Below, in pieces: positions 56,099 to 64,000 of a stretch of 64,000 bases of DNA. Under the pieces are notes generated by a model, which worked only from the letters and a program-made list of their open reading frames with translations, ran no database searches and was not told the origin of the DNA. This DNA is from Limnobaculum allomyrinae. Lineage in GTDB: Bacteria > Pseudomonadota > Gammaproteobacteria > Enterobacterales > Enterobacteriaceae. The DNA lies in NCBI RefSeq assembly GCF_016649425.1, contig NZ_JADRCR010000002.1, positions 124,001 through 188,000 on the forward strand, given 5' to 3'. A program made the translations under genes and the position numbers. Position 1 is the stretch's first letter. Each line of letters opens with the position of its first letter.

Positions 56099-56437
56099 AT
56101 GAATACAAATCCATTTATCGCCCGCTGGGGACGATCCGGTAATCTTTTGTGTCACGGCGAATGGCACATCACCTATCTTGAACGTCCTTTTATTCTGCCG
56201 GAAAACCGCAAGGATAAAGACATGGGAACCTACGGCATCTATTACATTATCGATCCGGAAAATGAACTGTTTGCCGAAGGGCGGGATGAGGATGACTGGA
56301 TTCTGGAAAACATCGACTGGCTGGCAGACTGTTTTGTGGATAACGGCCTGCCCATCGATGAAGAAGATGTTCGATTTTTCTATCGGGCGATTAACCCACA
56401 GGACTGGCGCTGTGGTAGCTGTGCCGGATGCATGTAA
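56099..56437 (+). CDS. Small acidic hypothetical protein with Cys-rich end
   Basis: 112 residues, family not recognised. No signal peptide. The middle is strongly acidic (AEGRDEDDWILENIDWLADC, LPIDEEDVRFF) and the C terminus is CGSCAGCM, a possible metal or redox site. The start region (IARWGRSGNLLCHGEWHITY) may be partly non-coding, because an internal ATG at 56222 (MGTYGIYYIID) is also a plausible start, giving 71 residues. Coding potential is moderate. Confidence 0.5.
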   Translation: MNTNPFIARWGRSGNLLCHGEWHITYLERPFILPENRKDKDMGTYGIYYIIDPENELFAEGRDEDDWILENIDWLADCFVDNGLPIDEEDVRFFYRAINPQDWRCGSCAGCM

Positions 56438-56454
56438 GACTACTGGCGTGTTGA

Positions 56455-56658
56455 AGCCTGTTTTCCGGATTACCTGCCATTTCGTTTATAGCCGGTATGA
56501 CAAAAGATACGTCACCACAGCCCATCAGGTTTGAGTTTTTAGGTTAGGAATTTGCAAAACCTGAGCTGATTAGTCTGGTGTGTGGTTATGAGATTCATCA
56601 TCCTGTTCGGCTGGCACCAATGGTAACGCCAGCGTTGGCAAAGTTTCTGCTTCAGTGA
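56455..56658 (+). pseudogene. Decayed amidase-family C-terminal remnant
   Basis: One frame reads SGLPAISFIAGMTKD, then PIRFEFLG, a TAG at 56545-56547, then EFAKPELISLVCGYE, APMVTPALAKFLLQ and TGA at 56656-56658. This follows the C terminus of amidase-signature enzymes: SGxPAI.xPAGxTKDGLPVGxEFLGRxFxEPxLLxLAYGYEQ, with TPAL near the end. The Ser-Ser-Lys catalytic region is absent. A dead fragment, broken by an amber codon; the rest of the gene has been lost. Confidence 0.65.
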
Positions 56659-56705
56659 AAAAGAATGATTAAACCAACCTGTTGTTAAGCTTTCATTTAA
56701 AAACT

Positions 56706-56732
56706 AAAAAAGGCGCTTAAAGCGCCTTTTTT
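56706..56732 (+). terminator. Orphan rho-independent terminator
   Basis: Perfect stem AAAAAAGGCGCTT / AAGCGCCTTTTTT with almost no loop beyond the central TTAA, bidirectional in form. It lies 48 bp after the amidase remnant, so it is probably the original terminator of that lost gene. Confidence 0.85.
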
Positions 56733-57348
56733 ATCTGAATGTGTGCCTGTTTATAATTATTTATTTTGAATTTTAACATAAATTAATGCTCAATGATTCT
56801 CGAGATTTTGCAATTGTTAGTTAGGTTATTATTAAAATAATTGGTTTGTTTCTGATTAAAGTGTTTTTTATATTTTGTTTTTTGTCGATTTTTTGACCTT
56901 AATTTAATTCTCTATGTGTGTTTTTTTGTTTCGAAATTTATCATTCATTTTTTTGTCTATCTCGATCTATTATTTTGACTTTCTGTTATTAATCAAGATT
57001 AAAATCTTTAATTGTTATTTTAAGATTGATTTGTCGAGTAATACATTGTTAAATCCATTTTGTTCGATCTATTGTGTTGGTTTTTTATTCATATATAGTG
57101 CTATTGAATTTGTTGATTATCAAAGTCTTTTACGCTGAAATCGGCTTATAATCCTTATTGGTTAAGGAGTTGCTAACTTTTTAGCTATTAATTTAATGTG
57201 GTTATTTTCTCTTGGTTTTTATGGTGTTAAAAGTTTGCCGGATTATTTTAACGACGGGAGGAATTTGTTTTTTGTATTTATATGAGTTAACTAACTGCCC
57301 CTGACAGTAATGGCTGTAGCCTGTGTTTAATCAGGAAAAGGTAAAAAC
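56733..57348. other. Very AT-rich intergenic stretch, no gene seen
   Basis: About 600 bp dominated by T/A runs. A 74-residue Phe/Ile-rich open frame (56914-57138) has no ribosome site and composition expected of random AT-rich DNA. Likely foreign or decaying DNA silenced by H-NS-type proteins (inference). Confidence 0.5.
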
Positions 57349-57397
57349 TATCTGGATAGCGAGCAGTTCCATCCGGCATGATGCGAACTGTCAGATA
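57349..57397 (+). promoter_or_regulatory. Structured 5' leader of the InsA-like gene
   Basis: Nested stems: outer TATCTG (57349-57354) / CAGATA (57392-57397); inner CAGTTCCATC (57364-57373) pairing with GATG-c-GAACTG (57380-57390) with one bulged C and a 6-nt loop. It ends 12 nt before the GGGAGG ribosome site. I do not recognise it as a known riboswitch. Confidence 0.55.
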
Positions 57398-57419
57398 AAG
57401 TAATTCACGGGAGGTTTAT

Positions 57420-57719
57420 ATGGTATGGGATGCATACAAATTAGCGACGACACCGGAATGTAAATACTGCGGTCAAAAGGAACATATTCGTAAGCATGGT
57501 AAGGGGAGTACTGGCGCCCAACGTTATCAATGTGTTGCATGCGATAAAACATTTCAGCAAAAATACATCTATATTGCATATCAGCCGGAAGCGATGGAAG
57601 AAATTATTACTCGCTATCAAACCGGGGAATCCACTCAAGAAATCAGCGAACATATGAAAGCCAATATGAGCACAATAAAACGCTGTTTAGGGCAAGCGGA
57701 TCTGCTTGAAAAAGTCTGA
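57420..57719 (+). CDS. IS1 InsA-like zinc-finger/HTH protein, stand-alone
   Basis: 99 residues. The N-terminal zinc ribbon CKYCGQKEHIRKHGKG, then GAQRYQCVACDKTFQ and YIAYQP, is arranged exactly as in InsA of IS1 (CPSC.....V.NGKS.AGHQRY.C..C.KT). The C-terminal helix-turn-helix (ITRYQTGESTQEISEH, MSTIKRCLGQ) also matches. InsA is the DNA-binding, repressor-like product of IS1. Here the InsB transposase frame and IS1 terminal repeats are absent, the ribosome site is excellent (GGGAGG), and a structured leader precedes it. It may be a domesticated transcription factor rather than a recent IS fragment (inference). Confidence 0.8.
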   Translation: MVWDAYKLATTPECKYCGQKEHIRKHGKGSTGAQRYQCVACDKTFQQKYIYIAYQPEAMEEIITRYQTGESTQEISEHMKANMSTIKRCLGQADLLEKV

Positions 57720-58055
57720 TTGATAGAAAAAAGCATAACATTGTCTAATTATTGTTCTATTGGCTCTATTCTCTGTCAAAGTAAAACCGCAACAATGCCA
57801 GTTACCTTCAGTTACTGGCATTAGTCATATATTCTTTCATTATTCTTTTCTCCATTCTATTTTAATCATTCTGACGTGAAATATAGTATTTAATAATTTC
57901 AATTTGAAATTAATTTTGCTGTATTAATAAAGCGGGAAAGCGTTAGAAATAGAATATAAATAAGGGTGTGCAGCAATTATCAATTCACTGTTAGAATCAT
58001 CATAATAGTTGGATTGTATTATGAATGGAATTTTGCGCTGAATAAGGATATGGCA
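57720..58055. other. Intergenic region before two-component system
   Basis: 336 bp, AT-rich. A short inverted pair TGCCAGTTAC / GTTACTGGCA (about 57796-57820) may end the InsA-like transcript. The promoter of the response regulator should lie in the last 150 bp. No further feature seen. Confidence 0.45.
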
Positions 58056-58706
58056 ATGAATACCTGGTTAATTGTCGACGATCACCCGGCAATCTGTTTT
58101 GCGGTTAAAGCAATTCTTGCTCCTTTAGGCGATAACACCATTATCAGTGCGACCGATGGCATAACCGCGTTGGCGCAGATAAAAGAGAAACAGCCGCAGT
58201 TGGTGATTCTGGATATCATGCTGAACAAGATGGATGGTCTGCAAATTTTGCAGCATCTGCGTCAGTTAGAAAATCCCTGCAAAGTTATCATCTATACCAG
58301 CTTACCGGCAGAAACCTATGCTGAACGCGCATGGCGTGCCGGAGCCAGCGGCTTTTTTGGTAAAGATCAAGACATCAGCCAACTGGCTTCTATGTGTCAG
58401 TTGGTACTACAGGGCTATCACTGTTTCCCTGCTTTTATGACAGAAGCGTTGCAGCGAGTTGTAGAGCCGGAAGAAAAAGATAAGCATGCACTGGCGCGTC
58501 TGTCCGACCGTGAATTAACCGTTTTACGCTATTTATCTGAAGGATTAAGCAACAAAGACATTGCTGACCGGTTGATACTCAGTAATAAAACCATCAGTAC
58601 CTATAAGTCACGCCTGATGGAAAAGTTGCAGTTGAGCAGTGCAGAAGAACTGGTCACTTTTTTCGACAATCATTCTATCAGCGAGCCGCCTGATGAAGCT
58701 CAATAA
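58056..58706 (+). CDS. EvgA/BvgA-type response regulator
   Basis: 216 residues from ATG 58056, chosen because AAGGA lies 8 bp upstream and [11 protein letters not shown] is the standard receiver start. ATG 58050 is too close to that site and 57966 adds an unrelated hydrophobic stretch. The receiver has acidic pair DD in LIVDDHP, phosphorylated Asp53 in [13 protein letters not shown], Thr in IIYTSLP and Lys in GFFGKDQD. The C-terminal LuxR-type helix-turn-helix is [20 protein letters not shown] then [15 protein letters not shown]. Partner of the hybrid kinase whose gene overlaps its last 14 bp. Confidence 0.93.
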   Translation: MNTWLIVDDHPAICFAVKAILAPLGDNTIISATDGITALAQIKEKQPQLVILDIMLNKMDGLQILQHLRQLENPCKVIIYTSLPAETYAERAWRAGASGFFGKDQDISQLASMCQLVLQGYHCFPAFMTEALQRVVEPEEKDKHALARLSDRELTVLRYLSEGLSNKDIADRLILSNKTISTYKSRLMEKLQLSSAEELVTFFDNHSISEPPDEAQ

Positions 58707-61700
58707 GTTATTTTTTATTCTCTTATTCTGGTGTTTTACGGCGCTGGCAGACGAGCCACCACTATTTCGGGAAGTGAATCTGGTCAGTCGTGAACAGGTA
58801 CAACTGCCCGAACCAGCGCTGAATGGCAGCGACTGGCAGTGGCTACGCCAAAAGCGTACCCTGGTATATGGCACTTCAGCACCTAACTATCCCCCTTATG
58901 ACATTACTTCCGGCGTACAGGATTACGGCGGTATTAATGGTGACTACCTCGGCATTATTGCCTATAGCCTTAACGTTCAGATTCGCGTGCGTTACTACAA
59001 TAGTGAAGCATTACTGATGCAGGCGTTGGCTAACGGTGAGGTTGATTTGATTGGTAATGCCGGTAGTGAAGAGGCGAAAAAATATAAGCTATTACTGACT
59101 CAGCCCTACCTGACGGCGGTGCCGGCATTGGTGGAACGTACCGACAGCCTGCTGCATGATAAACCACCACAGCGAATTGCTATTGAACGGCTCTACAGCA
59201 ACCGTAAAGCGTTAACCGGTCGTTATTCCGGCGGATATCAGGTTTATGATTCGCCAAGGCGTGCGCTGGAAGCTCTGTCGTTTAACAATCTGGATGCCTT
59301 TATTGGTGACGCTACCTCAGCTCAATATTTAATTAATCAGTCCAATCTGAATAATTTACGGCTCCAGCTGTTACCTCAGGAGGATGTTGATGGCTTTTCC
59401 TTTGCGGTCGCTGGCAACAATACCAGACTGGTAAAAGCGCTAAATTCCGTCTTGACCATTATTCCCGATCGAACCAATGCTGCTATTCAAAGTCGCTGGA
59501 ATGGCGGAAGCCCGGAAACGGCTAACGCTCGCCATTTATTGTTTACTTCGCTGGAGCGCAAATGGATAGAGGAGAACCCCAGGGTACGGGTAGTCGTAAA
59601 TGATGATTTTCCACCGCTGAGTTTTTTTGATGCGCAGGGGAATTTTCGTGGGTTGACTGCCGATATCATGGAAGAGATCACCAACCGAACCGGACTGAAA
59701 TTTGATGTGATTCGGGCCAATACCCTGCGCCATTCGCTGGAGGAGGTTAAATCGGGCAAAGCGGATGTGGTTGCTGGCGTTACTCTTGATACCGTATGGC
59801 CTAATGGGCTTTTAACCACGCGCTCATACCTGTTTAGCTCCTGGGTGCTGGTCGGGCATGAAAAAGCGCAGGATAAAGCAGAGTTACGGCAAATTGCTCT
59901 GGTTAAGGGGCATCCGCTGGAGGCGTTTTTGAAACAGCAGTACGCCACAAGCCGTATCTTACCGGTGGATTCACCACAGGATGGCATCGATGCTTTAATG
60001 GCTGGCCGTGCGGATGCCTTAGTGCTGCCAATGATTAGCGCCGATTTTCTGCTTTCTCACGACCAGATGGCGGACTTAAAAATTATCCGTGGTTTAGAAA
60101 CCGAGCCGGCGCGCTTTGTGATGGGAATATCAGAAAATGAGTATCCGCTGGCGACCATTCTCGACAAAGCGCTGCTGAATATTCCGCCGGAAGAGATGCA
60201 TGCCATGACCCGCAACTGGTATAGCAAAGCCTATTTAATGAAAGTAGCGGATAACAAAAAAGATCGGCTGGCAGAGTATTATCCACTGTTGTTCACGGTG
60301 CTGGTGCTGTTATTGCTGCTGTCGCTGTTAGTTTTACTGATTAGCCGTCGACGTTTACGTACCGCGTTACAGCGCCAGCAGCAGGCACTGTTGGATGCGC
60401 TGCCGCTACCGGTTTATCTTACGGATTTCAATGAGCGCATTGTCGCCGCCAACAGCCATTTTCACCGCGCGGTTGGCGATGTGCCGCCTCAGGCGGTTGG
60501 TCAGTCGCTGTCTCATTATCACTTAAGCCAGTCGAGTGCGGCGGATATGGTTTTATATCCCGATGACAGCGATCCGAATGCGCTGTTTATTACCCGCAGC
60601 TGGGAAGTATCGGGGCAGCAACGAACCCTTCAGCAGTGGAGTATGCTGCTGATGAATAATGCAGATTATGCCGGGAATAAAGTCGGCGGCTGGTTTGATA
60701 TCACCGAACGGGAACGGCTGATTAGCGAGCTGCAACAGGCCAAAGAGCGGGCTGATGCCGCCAATCGGGCTAAAACCACGTTTCTTGCCACCATGAGCCA
60801 TGAAATCCGCACGCCACTTAATGCCATTATCGGCATGCTGGAACTGGCACTACACCAACAGCGACAGGGGGAACCGCTGGATGACGGACTGCTGAATATT
60901 GCTCATGACTCTGCGCATTCTTTATTGGCGCTGATTGGCGATATTCTGGATATTTCGCGTATTGAGTCTGAACGTCTGGTGCTTCATCCGGAAAGAGCCG
61001 ACCTGCGCCATTTGATTGAAGCCGTAGCCAGTTTATTCGATGGCGTAGCGCGCCAGAAAGGGCTGGATTTTTGTCTGGAAATCGATGCCGAAGTGCAGGG
61101 CGATGTGTTAGTCGATCCATTGCGTTTCAAGCAGGTGCTATCGAATCTGGTGAGTAATGCGATCAAATTTACCCAGCAGGGGCAAGTGACACTGAGTGTG
61201 ATGGTGGAGCAAATCAGCGCCGATCGGTTGGATGTGTGCATTCAGGTAAGGGATACCGGCAAAGGCATTGATGAAGTGACCCGTCAGCGGCTATTCCAGC
61301 CATTCTCCCAGGCAGAAAACTCTGGCAGTGGCGCAGGGCTGGGGCTGTATATCAGCCGAACGTTGGTAAATATGATGGGTGGTAGTATCACCCTGAACAG
61401 CGAACCGGCGATTGGCAGCGAATTTACAGTACAGCTCTCATTACCACGACTGGTCACACTGGAACTTTCCGCTGCAACGATAGCGACCAATGAGACCAGC
61501 CGACGCCTGCGTACTTTGATCGCTGAAGATAATAGGGCAGGCAGAATGCTGCTGACACATCAGCTAACCCATTTAGGGCATCAGGTTACTGCCGTGACTG
61601 ACGGGCAAGAAGCGCTGGCCGCCTGTGAAAACCAAAGCTTTGATTTAGTGATCACCGATTGCCAGATGCCAAATATGGATGGCTACCACTTTACCCGACG

Positions 61701-62220
61701 GCTGCGAGGGTTAGAGCGGGAACAGCAGCGCCAGGCAATTACCGTGTGGGGGTTAACCGCCAATGCTCAGGACAGTGCCTATGATGCCTGCCTGCAAGCG
61801 GGCATGAACGATTGCCTGTTTAAACCTATCAACCTGAAAGGGTTAATGGAAAAGTTGGCTACCCTGACAACAACATCGCCGAAGCCTGAGTCTGAACCAG
61901 AACCCACGGGATTTAATGTTGCCAGCTTACCGGCCGCCTTACAGCAGCCTGAAGTATTAGCCGAATTTATCACCACACTCCAACAATGCCTGACAGAGGA
62001 CGCGGCAGCATTAGCCACAGAGGCAGAACAGGAAACGCTGAACGTGGAAAATATCGCCGCTCTGGCGCATAAGCTGGCAGGGTCGGCTCATCTGGTTCAT
62101 GACACCGGATTGGCTCAGGCGTGCCAGCGATTAAGGCAACAGTGCGACCGGGAAGGGATTGCACTGGTTCAACAGCAGATTGCCAGTCTGCAAATGCAGC
62201 TAGGGACTACAAACGGTTAA
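58693..62220 (+). CDS. EvgS/BvgS-type hybrid sensor kinase
   Basis: 1175 residues from ATG 58693 (signal peptide [19 protein letters not shown]); GTG 58639 lies inside the regulator gene. Order: two periplasmic Venus-flytrap (SBP_bac_3) domains (about 45-265 and 275-500), one membrane segment (about 530-552), PAS-like domain (570-670), HisKA with His703 in [13 protein letters not shown], HATPase ([27 protein letters not shown]), receiver with Asp989 in [12 protein letters not shown], and HPt with His1126 in [12 protein letters not shown]. This is the full BvgS/EvgS phosphorelay His-Asp-His feeding Asp53 of the overlapping regulator. Such systems control virulence/adhesin (Bvg) or acid and drug resistance (Evg) genes. 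Given the surrounding adhesin loci, control of surface proteins is a reasonable guess only. Confidence 0.95.
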   Translation: MKLNKLFFILLFWCFTALADEPPLFREVNLVSREQVQLPEPALNGSDWQWLRQKRTLVYGTSAPNYPPYDITSGVQDYGGINGDYLGIIAYSLNVQIRVRYYNSEALLMQALANGEVDLIGNAGSEEAKKYKLLLTQPYLTAVPALVERTDSLLHDKPPQRIAIERLYSNRKALTGRYSGGYQVYDSPRRALEALSFNNLDAFIGDATSAQYLINQSNLNNLRLQLLPQEDVDGFSFAVAGNNTRLVKALNSVLTIIPDRTNAAIQSRWNGGSPETANARHLLFTSLERKWIEENPRVRVVVNDDFPPLSFFDAQGNFRGLTADIMEEITNRTGLKFDVIRANTLRHSLEEVKSGKADVVAGVTLDTVWPNGLLTTRSYLFSSWVLVGHEKAQDKAELRQIALVKGHPLEAFLKQQYATSRILPVDSPQDGIDALMAGRADALVLPMISADFLLSHDQMADLKIIRGLETEPARFVMGISENEYPLATILDKALLNIPPEEMHAMTRNWYSKAYLMKVADNKKDRLAEYYPLLFTVLVLLLLLSLLVLLISRRRLRTALQRQQQALLDALPLPVYLTDFNERIVAANSHFHRAVGDVPPQAVGQSLSHYHLSQSSAADMVLYPDDSDPNALFITRSWEVSGQQRTLQQWSMLLMNNADYAGNKVGGWFDITERERLISELQQAKERADAANRAKTTFLATMSHEIRTPLNAIIGMLELALHQQRQGEPLDDGLLNIAHDSAHSLLALIGDILDISRIESERLVLHPERADLRHLIEAVASLFDGVARQKGLDFCLEIDAEVQGDVLVDPLRFKQVLSNLVSNAIKFTQQGQVTLSVMVEQISADRLDVCIQVRDTGKGIDEVTRQRLFQPFSQAENSGSGAGLGLYISRTLVNMMGGSITLNSEPAIGSEFTVQLSLPRLVTLELSAATIATNETSRRLRTLIAEDNRAGRMLLTHQLTHLGHQVTAVTDGQEALAACENQSFDLVITDCQMPNMDGYHFTRRLRGLEREQQRQAITVWGLTANAQDSAYDACLQAGMNDCLFKPINLKGLMEKLATLTTTSPKPESEPEPTGFNVASLPAALQQPEVLAEFITTLQQCLTEDAAALATEAEQETLNVENIAALAHKLAGSAHLVHDTGLAQACQRLRQQCDREGIALVQQQIASLQMQLGTTNG

Positions 62221-62344
62221 GCCGTTCCTACAGGCTTATGAGGAAGGCGTAGGGTATCAAAGTAATTAGCGAAAATCTTAATATGCAATGGAAGGGAGGG
62301 GAGTGATAGCTCCCCACTGTAAAAGCAAATTGAGGATTTTTAAC

Positions 62345-62785
62345 ATGAGCAAAGCGAAATTACTGATTTTACCTTTAGTACTGGCAATGGGCGTTGGTTT
62401 CTCTTCTATGGCATCAGCTGCCGGTAATGACTGTGCTGCAAAACGTGCTGCCATTGAAAACCAAATCAGAGAAGCGCAGAAATACGGTAACGCGAACAAA
62501 GTAGCCGGCCTGAAAAAAGCGCTGAGCGAACTGAACGCTAACTGCACCAACGGCGGTCTGGTTAAAGACGCAGAGAAAAAAGTTGCCAAACTGGAAAAGA
62601 AACTGAACGAAAAGCAAGAAGATGTACGCGAAGTACAGGCTGACCTGCGTGAAGCTCAGGCTAAAGGTGATGCAAAGAAAGTGGCTAAATACCAAAGCAA
62701 ACTTCAGGAAAAGCAGAGTGATGTTAAAGAAGTGACTGCCGACCTGAATCAGGCACGCGCCGAACTGGCTGCCCTGAAAGGCTAA
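62345..62785 (+). CDS. DUF1090-family periplasmic protein (YqjC-like)
   Basis: 146 residues from ATG 62345, with a signal peptide ending SMASA. The mature part begins with a Cys pair (DCAAKRAAIENQI, NANCTN) and continues as a highly charged Lys/Glu/Gln-rich helical stretch, VAKLEKKLNEKQEDVREVQA with heptad spacing. The helical tail contains an internal duplication: EKQEDVREVQADLREAQAKG versus EKQSDVKEVTADLNQARAEL. DUF1090/YqjC proteins are small periplasmic proteins of unknown function. The GAGG ribosome site is 11 bp upstream. Followed by its own terminator. Confidence 0.87.
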   Translation: MSKAKLLILPLVLAMGVGFSSMASAAGNDCAAKRAAIENQIREAQKYGNANKVAGLKKALSELNANCTNGGLVKDAEKKVAKLEKKLNEKQEDVREVQADLREAQAKGDAKKVAKYQSKLQEKQSDVKEVTADLNQARAELAALKG

Positions 62786-62798
62786 CAGAAACATCGAT

Positions 62799-62820
62799 AA
62801 AAGGTGCTACGGCACCTTTT
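62799..62820 (+). terminator. Rho-independent terminator after DUF1090 gene
   Basis: 9-bp stem AAAAGGTGC (62799-62807) / GCACCTTTT (62812-62820) with a TACG tetraloop, 13 bp after the stop. Confidence 0.9.
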
Positions 62821-62866
62821 GGATTGATGGCAAAGTACGATAGCTCAGTTTTATGCCTGAAACCAA

Positions 62867-63140
62867 CCAATCGTCGGGTACTTCCTGATTCGACGTAGTT
62901 CAGGCTTAAGCACCAATGATCTTCCGGCAGAGTATCACAGCGATATCCTTATCCTTAGTATCGCCTTTAAGACTGGAACATCTAAAAGAGTAAATGGTTT
63001 TGAATTTATCAAAGCCAATCGTCGGATGAGGCCGCCTACCGATGGCCAAGTCCGACGCCCCAAGAGCTGCGTACAATGGGTCTTCCGGCCGGACAGCAAG
63101 GTGATATGCGCAATATTGCTTTTACGGCCGGAATATCCAT
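62867..63140. repeat. Two diverged copies of an intergenic repeat
   Basis: Copies start with CCAATCGTCGG at 62867 and 63015. Both contain CAATG(A/G)(T/G)TCTTCCGGC, an (A/G)GCGATATC or AGGTGATATG block, and end with CTGGAACATC or CCGGAATATC. No open frame spans both. The function is unknown; it may be an old tandem duplication of a structured element. The region also holds the promoter of the downstream usher gene. Confidence 0.5.
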
Positions 63141-63209
63141 TTTTGCTGATTGGCTAAGCTTGCCAAAAACCTGAACGACCATCCTATCTCTCTCCTACGG
63201 AATGAATCA

Positions 63210-64000
63210 TGGATCGAATCAATTCCATCTTACGTACTGTTTTGCTGGGGCTGGTTTGGGTCGCGCCTGTCTGCTACGCCGAAGCGGATAAAACCTACGT
63301 TATTGTTAATGATGCCTATCGGGGACGTGTGCTGCTGGATTTTCAACGCACCGATGAACCCTGCCTGACTGCTCCACTATTGCGTGAATGGGGGGTACAT
63401 TACGAAACCGTAAAGAAGATGGCATTCTCTGCCAATTCTTGCGTCATGCCCAACGCGCTGGATCGGCTGAACATCCTGCATTTTTACGATCCTATTGCAC
63501 AGCTCCTGACGCTGGTGATCCCTGACGAGCTATTTTCCAATATGGAAAATGGTGTAGCCACCAGCCGCTGGGATGAAGGCGTAACGGCGATGTTCGTCGA
63601 TTACCACATCAATTACGCCAGCTATCTTGGTGAAAAATATCAGGATGCCGATCGTAACAACAGCCTGTATGCGGATATTACCACCGGCCTTAATCTCGGG
63701 GCCTGGCGCCTGCGCTATGAACCGGTGTATCAGAAAGACACCTGGGGCAACCCTCAATGGCATACCGAACGAGCGGTAGCGTTTCGCAGCCTTCAGGCAT
63801 GGCGCTCGCTTCTGACCTTGGGTGACAGCACCTCTTCATCAACGCTGTTTGATAGTGTGAAGTATCGTGGCCTGAGCCTGAATTCTGACGACCGTATGCT
63901 ACCGGATGGACTACGTACCTTCTCCCCGTGGATACGGGGTTATGCCCGTAGCAACGCGGAAGTTAAAGTGCGGCAAAATGGCGAAGTGATCTACCAGACC
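63210..64000 (+). CDS. Second fimbrial usher, 3' truncated by window edge
   Basis: Open from ATG 63210 to the right edge (263 codons); an in-frame TGA at 63204 fixes the start. Signal peptide MDRINSILRTVLLGLVWVAP, then VCYA. Usher features: TYVIVNDAYRGRVLLDF, the Cys pair DEPCLTAPLLREWG / ANSCVMPN, the barrel start RWDEGVTAMFVDYHINY, then LGDSTSSSTLFDSVKYRG and DRMLPDGLRTFSPWIRGYAR. Compared with the intact usher at 2322 the mature N terminus lacks the FNPxLL segment and about 20 residues before the first beta strand, which normally takes part in recognising chaperone-subunit complexes. No pilin gene lies directly upstream. Its partners should be to the right of the window. Confidence 0.9.

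Noticed and set aside
56914-57138. 74-residue Phe/Ile-rich open frame
   Set aside because: No ribosome site; composition is that of random very AT-rich DNA.

Overview
The window looks like chromosome of an enterobacterial gammaproteobacterium. A Budviciaceae-type genus (Pragia, Budvicia, Limnobaculum) is my inference from gene content, not something the sequence proves. It is dominated by surface structures: a type 1-like chaperone-usher fimbrial locus, two related giant autotransporters, a subtilisin-type autotransporter, and the start of a second usher gene at the right edge.

Layout. 1-8439: fimbrial locus, consisting of a FimB/FimE-type recombinase (cut by the left edge), a probable 310-bp invertible promoter element, major pilin, chaperone, usher, tip adhesin, two minor pilins and two LuxR-type regulators. 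The chaperone has an in-frame ochre codon and the last pilin is frameshifted at a T7 tract, so as sequenced the fimbria should not assemble. 8760-9512: NlpC/P60 hydrolase. 9566-12469: four tandem IprA-like (Crp-fold) regulator paralogues on the minus strand, one broken by a single TGA. 13012-34622: two paralogous autotransporters (5264 and 1631 residues) with chlamydial Pmp-like GGA(I/V)/FxxN motifs near the N terminus. The larger carries nine tandem modules of about 363 residues where the smaller has one. 34691-39563: SH3 protein, zinc-ribbon protein and serine-protease autotransporter.

39618-49956: metabolic and regulatory genes: a nitroreductase with a divergent LysR regulator, a lone cytochrome P450 (rare in enterobacteria), an aldo/keto reductase with a divergent LysR regulator, a DUF6506 protein with an AraC regulator, and a NhaD/CitMHS_2-type antiporter. 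Two diverged copies of a dispersed non-coding repeat (about 35785 and 47245) keep the same hairpin by compensatory changes. 49066-55805: a probable catabolic operon with its LysR regulator: CitMHS carboxylate transporter, split AtuA pair, two CoA-transferase subunits and a thiolase. It appears to turn an unidentified imported acid into acetyl-CoA.

55806-64000: a small hypothetical gene, a decayed amidase C terminus, an IS1 InsA-like orphan protein with a structured leader, an EvgAS/BvgAS-type two-component system, a DUF1090 (YqjC-like) protein, diverged repeats, and a second usher running off the right edge. No tRNA, rRNA or CRISPR array was recognised. Four genes or remnants carry single-event lesions, which suggests recent decay of accessory functions, phase variation, or in part sequencing error.
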